A stretch of DNA of 64,000 nucleotides from Nostoc sp. S4. Its GTDB lineage: Bacteria > Cyanobacteriota > Cyanobacteriia > Cyanobacteriales > Nostocaceae. A model generated the notes under the pieces. It saw nothing but the letters and a program-made list of their open reading frames with translations, did no database searches and was not told where the DNA came from. The stretch lies in assembly GCA_029379225.1 (NCBI GenBank), contig JAQYWR010000035.1, positions 24,150 through 88,149 of the forward strand, written 5' to 3'. The translations under genes and the position numbers were made by a program. Positions within the stretch are counted from its first letter, which is position 1, and every line of letters starts with the position of its first letter. Below are positions 26,249-35,310 of the stretch, one piece after another.

Positions 26249-27877
26249 ATGTTTAAATTGCTGGGTATGAGGCAACAAAATGTACACAAAACAACTCTGA
26301 CAACTACGGGTTGGATAATATTAGAAATCATCACAGTTTTGCTACTGCTGTGTGTCAAGGAATTATTGTTTGATATCATGGCAAGAAATGATATTGACGC
26401 TCTGCCTTTAGCAAGACAGTTTGCTGACCATAACTGGGTTCCAGGAGATTGGTCTGTTAATCAACCACCTGTTTACCGAGTATTGTTTCAAACTTTATTT
26501 GGCTCGCTCATAGCAAGTTGGGGATTTCTGGTTAGTTCGATAATCGGGCGATTATTTTGCTACACGCTGATAGCTTGGGCACTAGTACTCATAGGGCGAA
26601 AACTGGGATTGAATTTGTCTTTACTGATGTTGGCAGTTGCAATGTTTTTCTTCGATAAACAAGGTGTTGCTGCTGGAGAAAGAATCGTAGGAGTACTAGA
26701 AACGAAGATATTTGCTTATGCTATGGTTTTGTTTGCGATCGCCTTCATGCTGAGGAAACGTTATCGTCTGATGGCTGTTCTGTTAGGGCTAGCAACTTCA
26801 TTCCATGTTCTAGTAGGTGGTTATACAACTTTATTTGTAGTAGCTTGGCTGATTTTAAAACGAAAAACCCATTTTCCAAGTATGCGGGAGCTTGGGTTTA
26901 TTGTTCCGCTATACCTGATAGGAAGTGTATTCGGTCTCAAAGCGGTACTCGGAGAATTGTCCAGTCCAACTCCTGCAAGCCCAATCTCACCTACGTATAT
27001 ATATGTCTTTCTCAGGATGCCCTACCACCTGAATCCCTTGTCCTGGCCTGCATATTGGTGGATAGTTCCAATATTTTACCTGATGATGCTTGTGGGCAGT
27101 GCTGGTATCCTTTGGTTCAATCGTCCCACTCAAGCGCTACCCGAACAGTTTGAAGAATACGAAGCTCGTAGAGGGCTGTTTGAGTTTACACTAATCAGTC
27201 TAGTCCCCTTTTTACTGGGAGTAATTATCGCTCCATTCGACTCTCAAGGAACCTTGCTACAGTATTATCTTTTCCGTGTAGGCGATGTAATGTTGCACCT
27301 CAACGCCTGCCTGTTGTTCGTATGTGCTTTGGATCGAATCTTCACAAGTAGAAAACAACAAAGAGTGCTGATACTGATATGTAGTTTATTAGTGAGTATA
27401 AGCATTGTCAAGGCATTTCCTACCTTTGAGAAAGATTTTCAGTCTACACTTAATTTTCCTGACGAAGTGCAGGAGGTAGACCCTCAGTGGAAAGATATGG
27501 CTGCTTGGATCCGAAAAAATACCCCAAAAAATGCCACATTCGTATCTCCACCTGTTGAACATAGCAACTTCATTTGGTTGACAGAGCGTCCAACCATTGC
27601 CAAGTATAAGTTGATGGCTCAGACTAAAGCGGCAACATTAGAGTGGTTTTCACGTATGCGTGACTTGAGTGGTAATTTTAACGGGGTCGATCCATTGACT
27701 CAGTTTAGTGAAAAACTACTTACAGAGGGTTATAACAACTTGACAACCGATGGAGCTAAGGCGCTGATAGTGAAATATCACGCTTCGTATTTTGTAACTC
27801 ACATTCAACATCGACTAGATCTGCCAGTTGCTTACCGTAACAAATCCTATGTTCTGTATGCAAAACAACAAGATTAG
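26249..27877 (+). CDS. polytopic membrane protein, GT-C-like (DUF6798-type)
   Basis: About 542 residues from the ATG at 26249; the frame opens earlier only at a TTG, and ATG 26267 is also possible. About ten hydrophobic helices occupy residues 15-370, with an early periplasmic loop containing DIDALPLARQFADHNWVPGDW, and a soluble C-terminal domain (about 400-540: ... AAWIRKNTPKNATFVSPPV...) typical of membrane glycosyltransferase-like proteins. It resembles cyanobacterial proteins carrying DUF6798. Substrate unknown. The 366-bp gap upstream shows no other gene. A TATAGC element follows its stop after 40 bases. Confidence 0.7.
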   Translation: MFKLLGMRQQNVHKTTLTTTGWIILEIITVLLLLCVKELLFDIMARNDIDALPLARQFADHNWVPGDWSVNQPPVYRVLFQTLFGSLIASWGFLVSSIIGRLFCYTLIAWALVLIGRKLGLNLSLLMLAVAMFFFDKQGVAAGERIVGVLETKIFAYAMVLFAIAFMLRKRYRLMAVLLGLATSFHVLVGGYTTLFVVAWLILKRKTHFPSMRELGFIVPLYLIGSVFGLKAVLGELSSPTPASPISPTYIYVFLRMPYHLNPLSWPAYWWIVPIFYLMMLVGSAGILWFNRPTQALPEQFEEYEARRGLFEFTLISLVPFLLGVIIAPFDSQGTLLQYYLFRVGDVMLHLNACLLFVCALDRIFTSRKQQRVLILICSLLVSISIVKAFPTFEKDFQSTLNFPDEVQEVDPQWKDMAAWIRKNTPKNATFVSPPVEHSNFIWLTERPTIAKYKLMAQTKAATLEWFSRMRDLSGNFNGVDPLTQFSEKLLTEGYNNLTTDGAKALIVKYHASYFVTHIQHRLDLPVAYRNKSYVLYAKQQD

Positions 27878-27917
27878 AACTCCTAAAAATTGATACAGCA
27901 GTTTTTTTTGCATGAAG

Positions 27918-28031
27918 TATAGCCGTAGTCACACCCTTTAGGACATAATGACAAGCGTGAAAGCTAGTAATAGTAATAGTTTTACCTTCTGCCTCCTGCC
28001 CCTTGCCTCCTGCCTCCTGCCTCCTGCTATA
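27918..28031 (+). mobile_element. MITE-like element, family TATAGC, copy 3
   Basis: 114-bp element, the best-preserved copy. It opens TATAGCCGTAGTCACACCC and closes with repeated CTGCCTC units and GCTATA, giving imperfect terminal inverted repeats with TATAGC at both ends. The copies differ mainly in the number of CCTGCCT units. No coding capacity. Confidence 0.7.
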
Positions 28032-28052
28032 CAAAGCTATTGAATTCTTTTT

Positions 28053-29174
28053 TTAATTGGTATTAGTTTGATTGAGATAACAATGACAATGTGGTTTATC
28101 AATTAGTGATTCTACCAAAGCATTTAGGGCAGTTGCAGCTAAAGCGCCACCTCCCAAAGTTCCTTCAACTGTAATAAAAGGTATTTGTTGTTGCATCAAT
28201 TGTCGCTTGGCGGCGGGAGCGTGGCTAAAACCAATGGGCATTGCAATTACGAGTGCAGGCTGAATTTTTTGATTAGCGATCGCTAAAGAAATTTCTAGAA
28301 GCACCGAGGGAGCATAACCAACTACCAGTACACAACCTGGAGTTACTTGTTGCAATTTTTGTCGCCATTCTTGCTGCTGCCAAAAGGCAAGCTCCGCCTC
28401 TGTAGCAGTAGTAATATGAGGATTATCAATCAAAGTTTCAATGGGACATCCCAAGTGAAATAATCGAGTTTGATCCAAAGCAGCAGCCACCGTTTGGGTA
28501 TCAACAACAATTTGACAGCTTGCAGATAAAGCTTCTCGACTAGCTGCGATCGCATCTCGGCTCAACTTAACAAAAGACACCAAACTCACATCACCACAAG
28601 CCAAAACCAGCTGAGAAATTAAGTGTTGTTCAATTTCCGAACGCTGAGATAAATCAGGTAATAAAAGTTGCAGCGATTCCGAAAAAGCCTCTGAGTGTCT
28701 ATGAATTTCTGCATCTAAACCACTCCACAATTTTTCCAGTCCCCCCAATCCGGCTTGGGTTTCGACATCGAGTAACTTTAGTTGTGCTAAGACTTCCGCC
28801 TGCAAAATTTGACAATGGCGATCGCGTCCCAATAATCCTTCTAATGCTGATGCGGTTTGCCGCAGTTGGGAAATTTGTTGCATCACTGCACGATATTGCT
28901 GTTGGAGTTGCACCATCAGGTTTTGATTTGTGTCCGCTTCTGGTTCCACTTCCAAAATATGACGGATATGATTTAGCTGAAACCCTTGTTGCTTGAGTGC
29001 AACAATCCGTTGCAAGCGCAGGACATCTTTTTGGGTGTAGAGACGGTAATTGCTAGGCGATCGTACTGGTTGCGGTAGCAGTCCTAATTGATGGTAATGT
29101 CGCACCATGCGCGGAGTCAAACCGCCACCAACTGCATTGGTAAGTTCTTTAATAGTTAAGCAACCAGCATTCAT
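28053..29174 (-). CDS. coaR: CoaR-type cobalt-sensing MerR activator
   Basis: Cobalt-responsive activator of coaT. Residues 1-70 are a MerR helix-turn-helix (LTIKELTNAVGGGLTPRMVRHYHQLGLLP), then a coiled-coil dimerisation helix, then a precorrin-8X methylmutase-like domain (about 155-350: FVKLSRDAIAASREAL ... VGYAPSVLLEISLAI ... ALVIAMPIGFSHA). It ends in Cys-His-Cys (residues 363-365), the motif required for cobalt sensing in Synechocystis CoaR. The ATG at 29174 fits the MerR start; an upstream in-frame ATG at 29243 would run through the end of the neighbouring relic. It is divergent from coaT, whose operator lies about 780 bases away, farther than in Synechocystis. 373 residues. Confidence 0.92.
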   Translation of the reverse strand: MNAGCLTIKELTNAVGGGLTPRMVRHYHQLGLLPQPVRSPSNYRLYTQKDVLRLQRIVALKQQGFQLNHIRHILEVEPEADTNQNLMVQLQQQYRAVMQQISQLRQTASALEGLLGRDRHCQILQAEVLAQLKLLDVETQAGLGGLEKLWSGLDAEIHRHSEAFSESLQLLLPDLSQRSEIEQHLISQLVLACGDVSLVSFVKLSRDAIAASREALSASCQIVVDTQTVAAALDQTRLFHLGCPIETLIDNPHITTATEAELAFWQQQEWRQKLQQVTPGCVLVVGYAPSVLLEISLAIANQKIQPALVIAMPIGFSHAPAAKRQLMQQQIPFITVEGTLGGGALAATALNALVESLIDKPHCHCYLNQTNTN

Positions 29175-29178
29175 AAAT

Positions 29179-29622
29179 TTACTCCAAGAACGGCAAAATT
29201 CTTTGTAATTCTCCACAAGCTGCCTGAAGAGATGGCGGTGCATTTTCGTCTAAGCCTTGGTAACACTGATTTACCAATTTTTCAACAAAGGGCTTGCAAT
29301 CTGACTCATTGTTAAATTTTGAATATTCTATTTCTTCGTCAACAGTTTCACCTTGTAAATAGTGCATCCAAGTTTCGATATTTCTTTTGGAGATAAATAT
29401 AGCGATCGCTTCTTTAAGCTGACGAATTGGTTGTGAATCTGCTATCAATGCATCATCCAATTGCTTCAGTCTTTCATCCACCGTTTTTTTGTCTACATCA
29501 ATTAATACTACTAGCATTCCTGAAAGATAGTTTTTACTGCGATATGCTTTCTACCTCTGCTGGATAACGCTTTCTGACAAACTGCTCTCCTGCACCTTTT
29601 GGACAAATTTCAATTCGTAAAT
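29179..29622 (-). pseudogene. remnant of a TOPRIM-like/OLD-type partner protein
   Basis: The open piece 29179-29517 gives 112 residues (LVVLIDVDKKTVDERLKQLDDAL ... IAIFISKRNIETWMHYL ... CGELQRILPFLE). Upstream in another frame lies RIEICPKGAGEQFVRKRYPAEVE, so one frameshift near 29530 splits the gene and its N-terminus is gone. Such small acidic-site proteins (IDVD/E pattern, possibly TOPRIM-like) occur beside AAA ATPases in cyanobacteria. The stop is only 4 bases before the coaR start. Family name not certain. Confidence 0.5.
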
Positions 29623-29627
29623 TTCTA

Positions 29628-29798
29628 TCAAAAATCTACTTTCCTATCACCATTCACAAAGGTTTGAATTCTCCGCAAGACTTCAAAAACAGTTGATTTA
29701 CCTGTTCCGTTGCCACCAAGAAATAGGTTAATCGAGTCAAAGTTCACCTCAAAATTTACTAAGCCGCGAAAGTTATCAATATAAATTCGCTTTAGCAT
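29628..29798 (-). pseudogene. N-terminal fragment of an AAA/SMC-type ATPase
   Basis: 56 residues from the ATG at 29798 (good GGGAG ribosome binding site): MLKRIYIDNFRGLVNFEVNF, the Walker A loop FLGGNGTGKST, then an abrupt stop. Full-length relatives are usually 350 residues or more, with Walker B and signature motifs that are absent here. The end joins directly onto the interior of the partner-gene remnant, implying one deletion across both genes. Confidence 0.7.
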
Positions 29799-29953
29799 AG
29801 ATTTTTTCTCCCAATCCATTTTTCAACATAAGAGTTAAATTGTCACATTTACCCACATCCCGCTTTTGAAAACACCCTCATAACACAGATAAACATCTAA
29901 CTTTGCGTACCTTTGCGCTTCCCTCAGCGCTCCTTTGCGTTTCAAAACTATTA

Positions 29954-29991
29954 TAAACCTTGACATTAACATTAATGTCAAGGTTTAGCGT
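29954..29991 (+). promoter_or_regulatory. CoaR operator and coaT promoter
   Basis: Perfect inverted repeat with 16-base arms: TAAACCTTGACATTAA (29954-29969), two bases, then its reverse complement (29972-29987). A -35 hexamer TTGACA (29960-29965) lies in the left arm and a TAGCGT -10 candidate starts at 29986, a spacing of 20 bases. The overlong spacer covered by an inverted repeat is the hallmark of MerR-activated promoters. coaT starts 27 bases downstream. Confidence 0.85.
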
Positions 29992-30018
29992 GAGAAAGTC
30001 CCTCTTAATTCACCTCTC

Positions 30019-31941
30019 ATGCTTTACCCACGGCGTTTTACCCAATTCACCAGAGAACACGCAGATATCCTCGCAGCCCTAGTTTGTGGGTTGCTGTTAT
30101 TTCTGGGATGGTTCGCCTTGCATCTTGGCGCTTTGAAATTAGCGCTGCTGTTGCTACCTGCTGCTTATGTGATTGGTGGTTACGAAAGTGCACGGGAAGG
30201 ACTGACTACTCTTTTCAAAGAAAAAGAACTCGATGTAGATTTGCTGATGATTGTCGCTGCCATTGGTGCTGCTAGTTTGGGCTTATGGCGAAGAGAATAT
30301 CATTTAATTATTGATGGGGCAATTTTGATTCTCATCTTTGCCATCAGTGGCGCACTCGAAGGCTATGCTATGCAGCGAACTGAGCAAAGTATTCGGAGTT
30401 TGATGAGTTTGACGCCAGATACAGCAAGGGTTTTGCTTCAAGGAAGGGAAGAGGAAGTTCCTATTAGTCAGCTAAAAGTGGGTGATAAAATTGTCGTCAA
30501 ACCCGGAGAGTTAATTCCTACAGACGGAATTATTGTGTCTGGTTACAGTACCGTCAATCAAGCTGCAATTACAGGCGAGTCTTTACCTGTAGAGAAAACA
30601 GTTGGTGCAGAAGTCTTTGCCGGTACACTCAACAGCTATGGTGCATTGCAGATTAAAGTCCACAAACCAGCCCAAAGCAGTTTGATTCAGCGAGTGATTC
30701 ATTTGGTAGAACAAGCGCAGACACAAGCACCTCCTTCCCAAGAATTTATCGATCGCTTTGAAAAAGGATATGCCAAAGTCATTGTTATAACTGGGATATT
30801 ACTGGCAACTTTACCGCCATTGATGTGGAGTTGGGATTGGGAAACTACCATTTATCGCGCGCTGACTTTCTTAGTGGTATCTTCTCCCTGCGCGTTGATG
30901 GCTGCAATTATGCCCACCTTACTTTCAGGAATTGCCAACGGTGCAAGACAAGGGATTTTGTTTAAGAATGGTGCCCAGTTAGAGAAGATTGGTAAAGTTA
31001 GAGCGATCGCATTTGATAAAACTGGTACCCTGACAACAGGACAGATGCAAGTATTCCAGGTAATTACAGCTAGTAAATACACGCAAGCAGATGTTTTAAA
31101 AGCCGCTGCTAGCATAGAATTATCTTCCGAACATCCCATCGGTAAGGCAATTGTGCAAGCCGCTGGGAATTTGAATTGGGTTGGTGCAATCGAAGTGCAA
31201 GCCATACCCGGAAAGGGAATTGTAGGAATCGTCGAAGAACAACAGGTAATTGTAGGGAATGCCGATTTTATAGAGCAGTATGTAATAAATTTACCTAAAC
31301 AATTGCGACAAGTAGCTCAATTTTTGGAGCAAGAAGGTAAGACTGTGGTTTGGGTAGCAGAGGGGCAGGAGGGCACAGAGGCAGAGGTGATGGGTATCAT
31401 TGCCATTGCAGATGAGGTGAGAGTGCAAACCGCTGCAACTATTACTCGCTTAAAAAAACTCGGAATTGAGCAAATTGTTTTGTTAACTGGAGATAATCAA
31501 GAAACTGCTAATAGCGTCGCTAAGGCGGTAGGAATTGAGCGAGTGTACGCTCAACTTTTGCCAGAAGATAAGCTGGATGTGATTCGTCGTTTACAGCAAA
31601 AGTATCAAACTGTGGCAATGGTAGGTGATGGCATCAATGATGCACCAGCTTTAGCACAAGCATCTGTGGGTATAGCAATCGGAGGAACAGGTAGCGATGT
31701 GGCATTGGAAACCGCAGATATAGTATTGATGGCAGATAAGTTAGAAAAAATTGCTGTGGCGATACATTTGGGCAGGCGATCGCAACTCATAGTCAAACAG
31801 AATATAGTCGTAGCATTGGGTTTTATTGTATTACTTTTAGTAGGCAACTTTCTAGTAAATATTAACTTACCAATAGGCGTTATTGGCCATGAAGGTTCCA
31901 CAGTTTTAGTTACCTTGAGTGGTCTAAGATTGCTCAAATAA
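30019..31941 (+). CDS. coaT: cobalt-exporting P1B-4-type ATPase CoaT
   Basis: Membrane ATPase that exports Co2+ from the cytoplasm. 640 residues with no N-terminal heavy-metal domain, as in Synechocystis CoaT. It shows TGES (actuator loop, ITGESLPVEKT), the ion-binding SPC motif in the sixth helix (residues 289-291), the phosphorylation site DKTGTLT (Asp 333), SSEHPIGKAI in the nucleotide domain, GDGINDAPALAQA, and HEGST near residue 624 in the last helix. SPC plus HEGxT defines the P1B-4 class. It is under the CoaR operator; no strong Shine-Dalgarno sequence is seen. The last helix region ends soon after HEGST, as usual. Confidence 0.95.
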   Translation: MLYPRRFTQFTREHADILAALVCGLLLFLGWFALHLGALKLALLLLPAAYVIGGYESAREGLTTLFKEKELDVDLLMIVAAIGAASLGLWRREYHLIIDGAILILIFAISGALEGYAMQRTEQSIRSLMSLTPDTARVLLQGREEEVPISQLKVGDKIVVKPGELIPTDGIIVSGYSTVNQAAITGESLPVEKTVGAEVFAGTLNSYGALQIKVHKPAQSSLIQRVIHLVEQAQTQAPPSQEFIDRFEKGYAKVIVITGILLATLPPLMWSWDWETTIYRALTFLVVSSPCALMAAIMPTLLSGIANGARQGILFKNGAQLEKIGKVRAIAFDKTGTLTTGQMQVFQVITASKYTQADVLKAAASIELSSEHPIGKAIVQAAGNLNWVGAIEVQAIPGKGIVGIVEEQQVIVGNADFIEQYVINLPKQLRQVAQFLEQEGKTVVWVAEGQEGTEAEVMGIIAIADEVRVQTAATITRLKKLGIEQIVLLTGDNQETANSVAKAVGIERVYAQLLPEDKLDVIRRLQQKYQTVAMVGDGINDAPALAQASVGIAIGGTGSDVALETADIVLMADKLEKIAVAIHLGRRSQLIVKQNIVVALGFIVLLLVGNFLVNINLPIGVIGHEGSTVLVTLSGLRLLK

Positions 31942-32142
31942 ACTATTTATTTAGCAACTAAATATGAATGTGAATATAAAATATTTACTGTAGATACTGA
32001 AACAGGAGAAGTAAAGTTGATGAAAACTCGTTAAGTATAAAATATTACACTAGTTTTTTGTTTCAAACTTACAAACAAGAGGAATAAGGTAGAAGATAAC
32101 GCGCAACTATTAGTATAATATCAGCCTACTTACCTCGACATC

Positions 32143-32586
32143 TCATTTCTCTAACTGTCCGATTCGCTTGATTTGTAGCAAGTTCCAGTCATCTTCAGAA
32201 TAGGGCGTGCTAAACCAAGCATCTAATATTTCTTTGGCGATCGCTTCTGTAGTCGCACGTAAACTTAATACTAGGACATTGGCATGATTCCAGATGCGGG
32301 CACCGCGTGCCGTTTCAGCATCATGGCACAAAGCAGCACGTATCCCACAGACTTTGTTGGCAGCAATAGATGCACCAGTTCCAGTCCAACAAAAAACAAT
32401 CCCCTCATCTACTTTCTGGGTTGCTACTGCCAAAGCAACTTTGCTACTACTAATAGGCCAATCAACTTCTGGATTATTCTCTGTTAGGGAACCGAAGGGT
32501 ATAACTTCGTACCCACGTTGCTTAAGTTCTTCGAGTATTATGTCGGTAAGGTTAGTGCGTTCATCACTGCCAATAGCGATTCTCAT
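32143..32586 (-). CDS. RpiB/LacA/LacB-family sugar-phosphate isomerase
   Basis: Isomerase of 147 residues resembling ribose-5-phosphate isomerase B. It begins MRIAIGSDERTNLTDIILEELKQRGYEV; the active-site region appears as FCWTGTGASIAANKVCGIRAALCHDAETARGARIWNHANVLVL, with the GTG phosphate loop and a conserved His and Arg. The usual catalytic Cys of the GxCGTG loop is shifted (CWTGTG), so activity on ribose-5-phosphate is not certain. The ATG at 32586 has a GAGGGGAAGGG ribosome binding site; the TTG at 32601 is not needed. Stands alone. Confidence 0.85.
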   Translation of the reverse strand: MRIAIGSDERTNLTDIILEELKQRGYEVIPFGSLTENNPEVDWPISSSKVALAVATQKVDEGIVFCWTGTGASIAANKVCGIRAALCHDAETARGARIWNHANVLVLSLRATTEAIAKEILDAWFSTPYSEDDWNLLQIKRIGQLEK

Positions 32587-32878
32587 CCCTTCCCCTCTCA
32601 AAGTAGTCTGCCTATTGTCTCATCTTACGATAACTAGAGACAATTTTCTGCATGGCGATGCACCTATGAAGCGATCGCCACAACCTAAATTACTCTCATC
32701 TGTAGCAACTGCGGAAATAGAAATTTTCCCCGTTCTCGCAGCGCTTAGTACGGAAGTTTGGAGCAAAGGTTTACTTCACTCCAACTTCTTATCAGGTAGA
32801 GAAAGCAGTGTAGTCTTGGCAACTACCATCAAGTGATATGGAAATCCTTTGTTGTTGGAGTCTCTGAGGGGAAAAATT

Positions 32879-33556
32879 TTAGAAATACTTTCGTTTCAAA
32901 GGAGAAGGAGGAGCCGATAATATGACAATATTTGTCACATTACTAACGTAACGACCTCCAGCTTTGTCACCTGGAACTACTAAACGAGCAAATCCATCAT
33001 CTGTTAAAGGCACCACTGTACCATCACTAGCTTTTTTTTCAAATGCAACTAGCACTGTTTTACCTTCAAAGTTAGGTTGAATTTCACCAATAGCTACGAC
33101 TGCACCATAGCAATCTGTGGCATCAACTAGAACATATTGCCTCAGAAAAGAGTTTTTAGTATTTACCCCAGAATTACCAGGTTTGAGACCACCTCCAGCT
33201 TTCGGATTATTAATCAATTCCCAGAGTGGAACTCCATAGTATGTTTCTGTTCGGGGACCTGAGCCGGTTTGAAAGCTCACAGTGACTTCAGTAACTACTG
33301 GTGGATTTTGGTTTTTTAAAACATCTCGTAAATTTCTCAGGTTTTGCAAGTTATAAATGGTTGGATTATTCACTTCTCCACCCAAGCGGAAACTTTGCGA
33401 AGAACCTCCAGGACACTTATTTTGATTCCAGACAGATGATATTTTTTGTCCTTGTTCCCAGTTAATATCCCTTTTGGAATCAGCTAAAGTAGGCTGCCAT
33501 AAAAATACTGTTGATAATATCAAAGAGGCAATGGGTATCTGGCGGGTAAAACGCAT
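32879..33556 (-). CDS. secreted molybdopterin-oxidoreductase-fold protein
   Basis: 225 residues from the ATG at 33556 (GGAG ribosome binding site). A signal peptide (about residues 1-26, cleavage near LADSK) is followed by a domain resembling the sulfite-oxidase/YedY-type molybdopterin fold: PTIYNLQNLRNL, VTVSFQTGSGPRTETYYGVPLWELI, YVLVDATDCYGAVVAIGEI and DDGFARLVVPGDKAGGRYVSNV. Similar cyanobacterial proteins are small and lack catalytic residues of true molybdoenzymes, so cofactor binding is uncertain. It sits upstream of modD in the same orientation, separated by 590 bases. Confidence 0.7.
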   Translation of the reverse strand: MRFTRQIPIASLILSTVFLWQPTLADSKRDINWEQGQKISSVWNQNKCPGGSSQSFRLGGEVNNPTIYNLQNLRNLRDVLKNQNPPVVTEVTVSFQTGSGPRTETYYGVPLWELINNPKAGGGLKPGNSGVNTKNSFLRQYVLVDATDCYGAVVAIGEIQPNFEGKTVLVAFEKKASDGTVVPLTDDGFARLVVPGDKAGGRYVSNVTNIVILSAPPSPLKRKYF

Positions 33557-34147
33557 CAAACATTTCTCCGTTTACTATTGAATATTGAAAAAACTAGATA
33601 GTTTTGCTCAAAGCTGTTTGCTTACTAAAAATTGGTATCTTTATCGCCTAAACTGAGCAAGTTGACAATAAATGTTGTAAAACAAAGTAAAAATGATTTC
33701 TCGTTCAACTTTCAACTCCTCACTACACAATACAAAATAGCTAGTTTTTAATAACTCTTATCAAAAACTAATGAATTTTTACGCCAAAGTTAGCCGCAAA
33801 CTTCTTACGAGATTTGCGTTTTTCAAAATGGATAAGTGTATCTGTCTAATGTATAGAAGATAATACCAACTTATTGAGTAAATTACCAAATAATATGGTA
33901 ATCAAATGTTAACAAAATTAATTTTTATTTCTTTTGAAAATAGTCGAGCTTAATATTGTAAAGAAGCTTGCTATCGCCGTTTACCTTAGAAATTAGAAAT
34001 GGCTAGTTATCAAGCTAATAAACTGTTTATAACTGCGACTCAGACTCTACTTCCTTTCTAAGTATTGCCTAAGCGCTGTTTTATACAACTTAACTTCTAT
34101 ATTTTTGTAACCGCAATCCTAACTATCAAACTAAATTAATAAATGCA
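33557..34147. other. gene-free gap
   Basis: Very AT-rich, no supported coding frame, RNA gene or repeat family recognised. A TAATACCAAC stretch and several TATTGTA-like hexamers near 33860-33960 could hold promoter sequences for the secreted protein gene on the minus strand, but none is distinctive. Confidence 0.4.
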
Positions 34148-34999
34148 CTACTGTGCCATCTTCATTTTGACTGCAATATCGCACGGTTTACCAAAGTAAG
34201 GTGAACTTGTCACTAAGATATCTACACCAGTGCTTGCATAATCCTTTATATTTTCAGAGGTAATACCACCAGCCGCTGCTAATTTTAAATTCGGGTATTG
34301 CTGCTTCAACTTCAAAACCAGAGGCTCAAGGTCTGGTAACGGAATTTTATCAAACTGAATTAAATCTACACCTGCTTGAGCAACCATCCAAGCATCTGTT
34401 GGTGTATCTATTTCCACGCAAATAGGTTGTTCTGGAAACTGTCGGCGTAGTTCATTCATGCGCTCAATTAGCCCTGCTATACCTCCCATAAATATTAGGT
34501 GTTGGTTGAAGATTAAAACTGTTTCGGATAATCCTAAGCGATGAAAAAAGCCCCCGCCAGCTAAAACTGCTTTGATAGAAAGCGCTCTAGTACCTGGAAA
34601 ACATTTACGAGTAGTCACAATCGAAACAGATGGATTTACAGCTAAAGCACTATCTACTAATACTCTGGTACGTGAAGCGATGCCAGAAGTATATTCCAGC
34701 AAATTTAAAGCAACTCTCCAACCACTATGTAAAGCGATCGCACTGCCGCTAGCTTGCAGAATTAATTGCTTTTGTTGGCAGACTGTACCACTTTCCACTT
34801 GATAATGAACCTCGGCACCACAATATTTTAATACTCTGGCTGCTTCTTCAGTCGCGCAAATGGTCATTGGATGACGGGTAGAAAACTCGATTTCACCAAG
34901 TTGCTTGCCAATACCAAGTCCGTGGGTTGTCAAATCTAGGTAAGGTACATCTTCCTGAATTAACCTAGCGATCGCCTCATCTGAGAAGAAAACACTCAT
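34148..34999 (-). CDS. modD: ModD, quinolinate phosphoribosyltransferase-like protein
   Basis: Paralogue of NadC (quinolinate phosphoribosyltransferase), 283 residues, type II phosphoribosyltransferase fold. Recognisable segments: N-terminal EDVPYLDLTTHGLGIG, the central ALNLLEYTSGIASRT, the VTTRKCFPGTRALSIKAVLAGGGFFHRLGLSE region, VEIDTPTDAW, and LAAAGGITSENIKDYASTGVDILVTSSPYFG. ModD proteins lie beside molybdate transport genes in several bacteria; their reaction is unresolved. No modABC is in the window, but a molybdopterin-fold protein gene lies next to it. ATG at 34999. Confidence 0.88.
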   Translation of the reverse strand: MSVFFSDEAIARLIQEDVPYLDLTTHGLGIGKQLGEIEFSTRHPMTICATEEAARVLKYCGAEVHYQVESGTVCQQKQLILQASGSAIALHSGWRVALNLLEYTSGIASRTRVLVDSALAVNPSVSIVTTRKCFPGTRALSIKAVLAGGGFFHRLGLSETVLIFNQHLIFMGGIAGLIERMNELRRQFPEQPICVEIDTPTDAWMVAQAGVDLIQFDKIPLPDLEPLVLKLKQQYPNLKLAAAGGITSENIKDYASTGVDILVTSSPYFGKPCDIAVKMKMAQ

Positions 35000-35310
35000 T
35001 ATGGGTATTCAAGATTATTTTGAGAGTCTTCTATAACTATTACCAAAATAGTTGGAAAAAAAGTAGCGATCGCTACGATTTTCAGGCTTAACAATATGAT
35101 ATTCATAACCTCGCAGTAGTATCTTGAGTACAAAAAGTCTGCATCGAAGAGAAAAAGTTCGGCTCGAAGAGGACGCGATTGCTCCCGTTCGCCGTCATTT
35201 GTGTAAATAAATTATGGCGAACGCATTTCTATAATTTTTCTGATTTATTTTAGACGTTCTGCAAGGATTGCTAAAATAAATCGATAACTAATTGATGCCG
35301 TATCCATTCT

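Noticed and set aside
26098..26379. 93-residue minus-strand frame before the membrane protein gene
   Set aside because: Overlaps the start of the membrane protein in AT-rich DNA; composition (Asn/Ile/Ser) is typical of chance frames.
32294..32836. Plus-strand frame of 180 residues over rpiB
   Set aside because: Overlaps the isomerase gene on the opposite strand and then runs into a gap; no protein-like features, although its last 56 codons lie outside rpiB.
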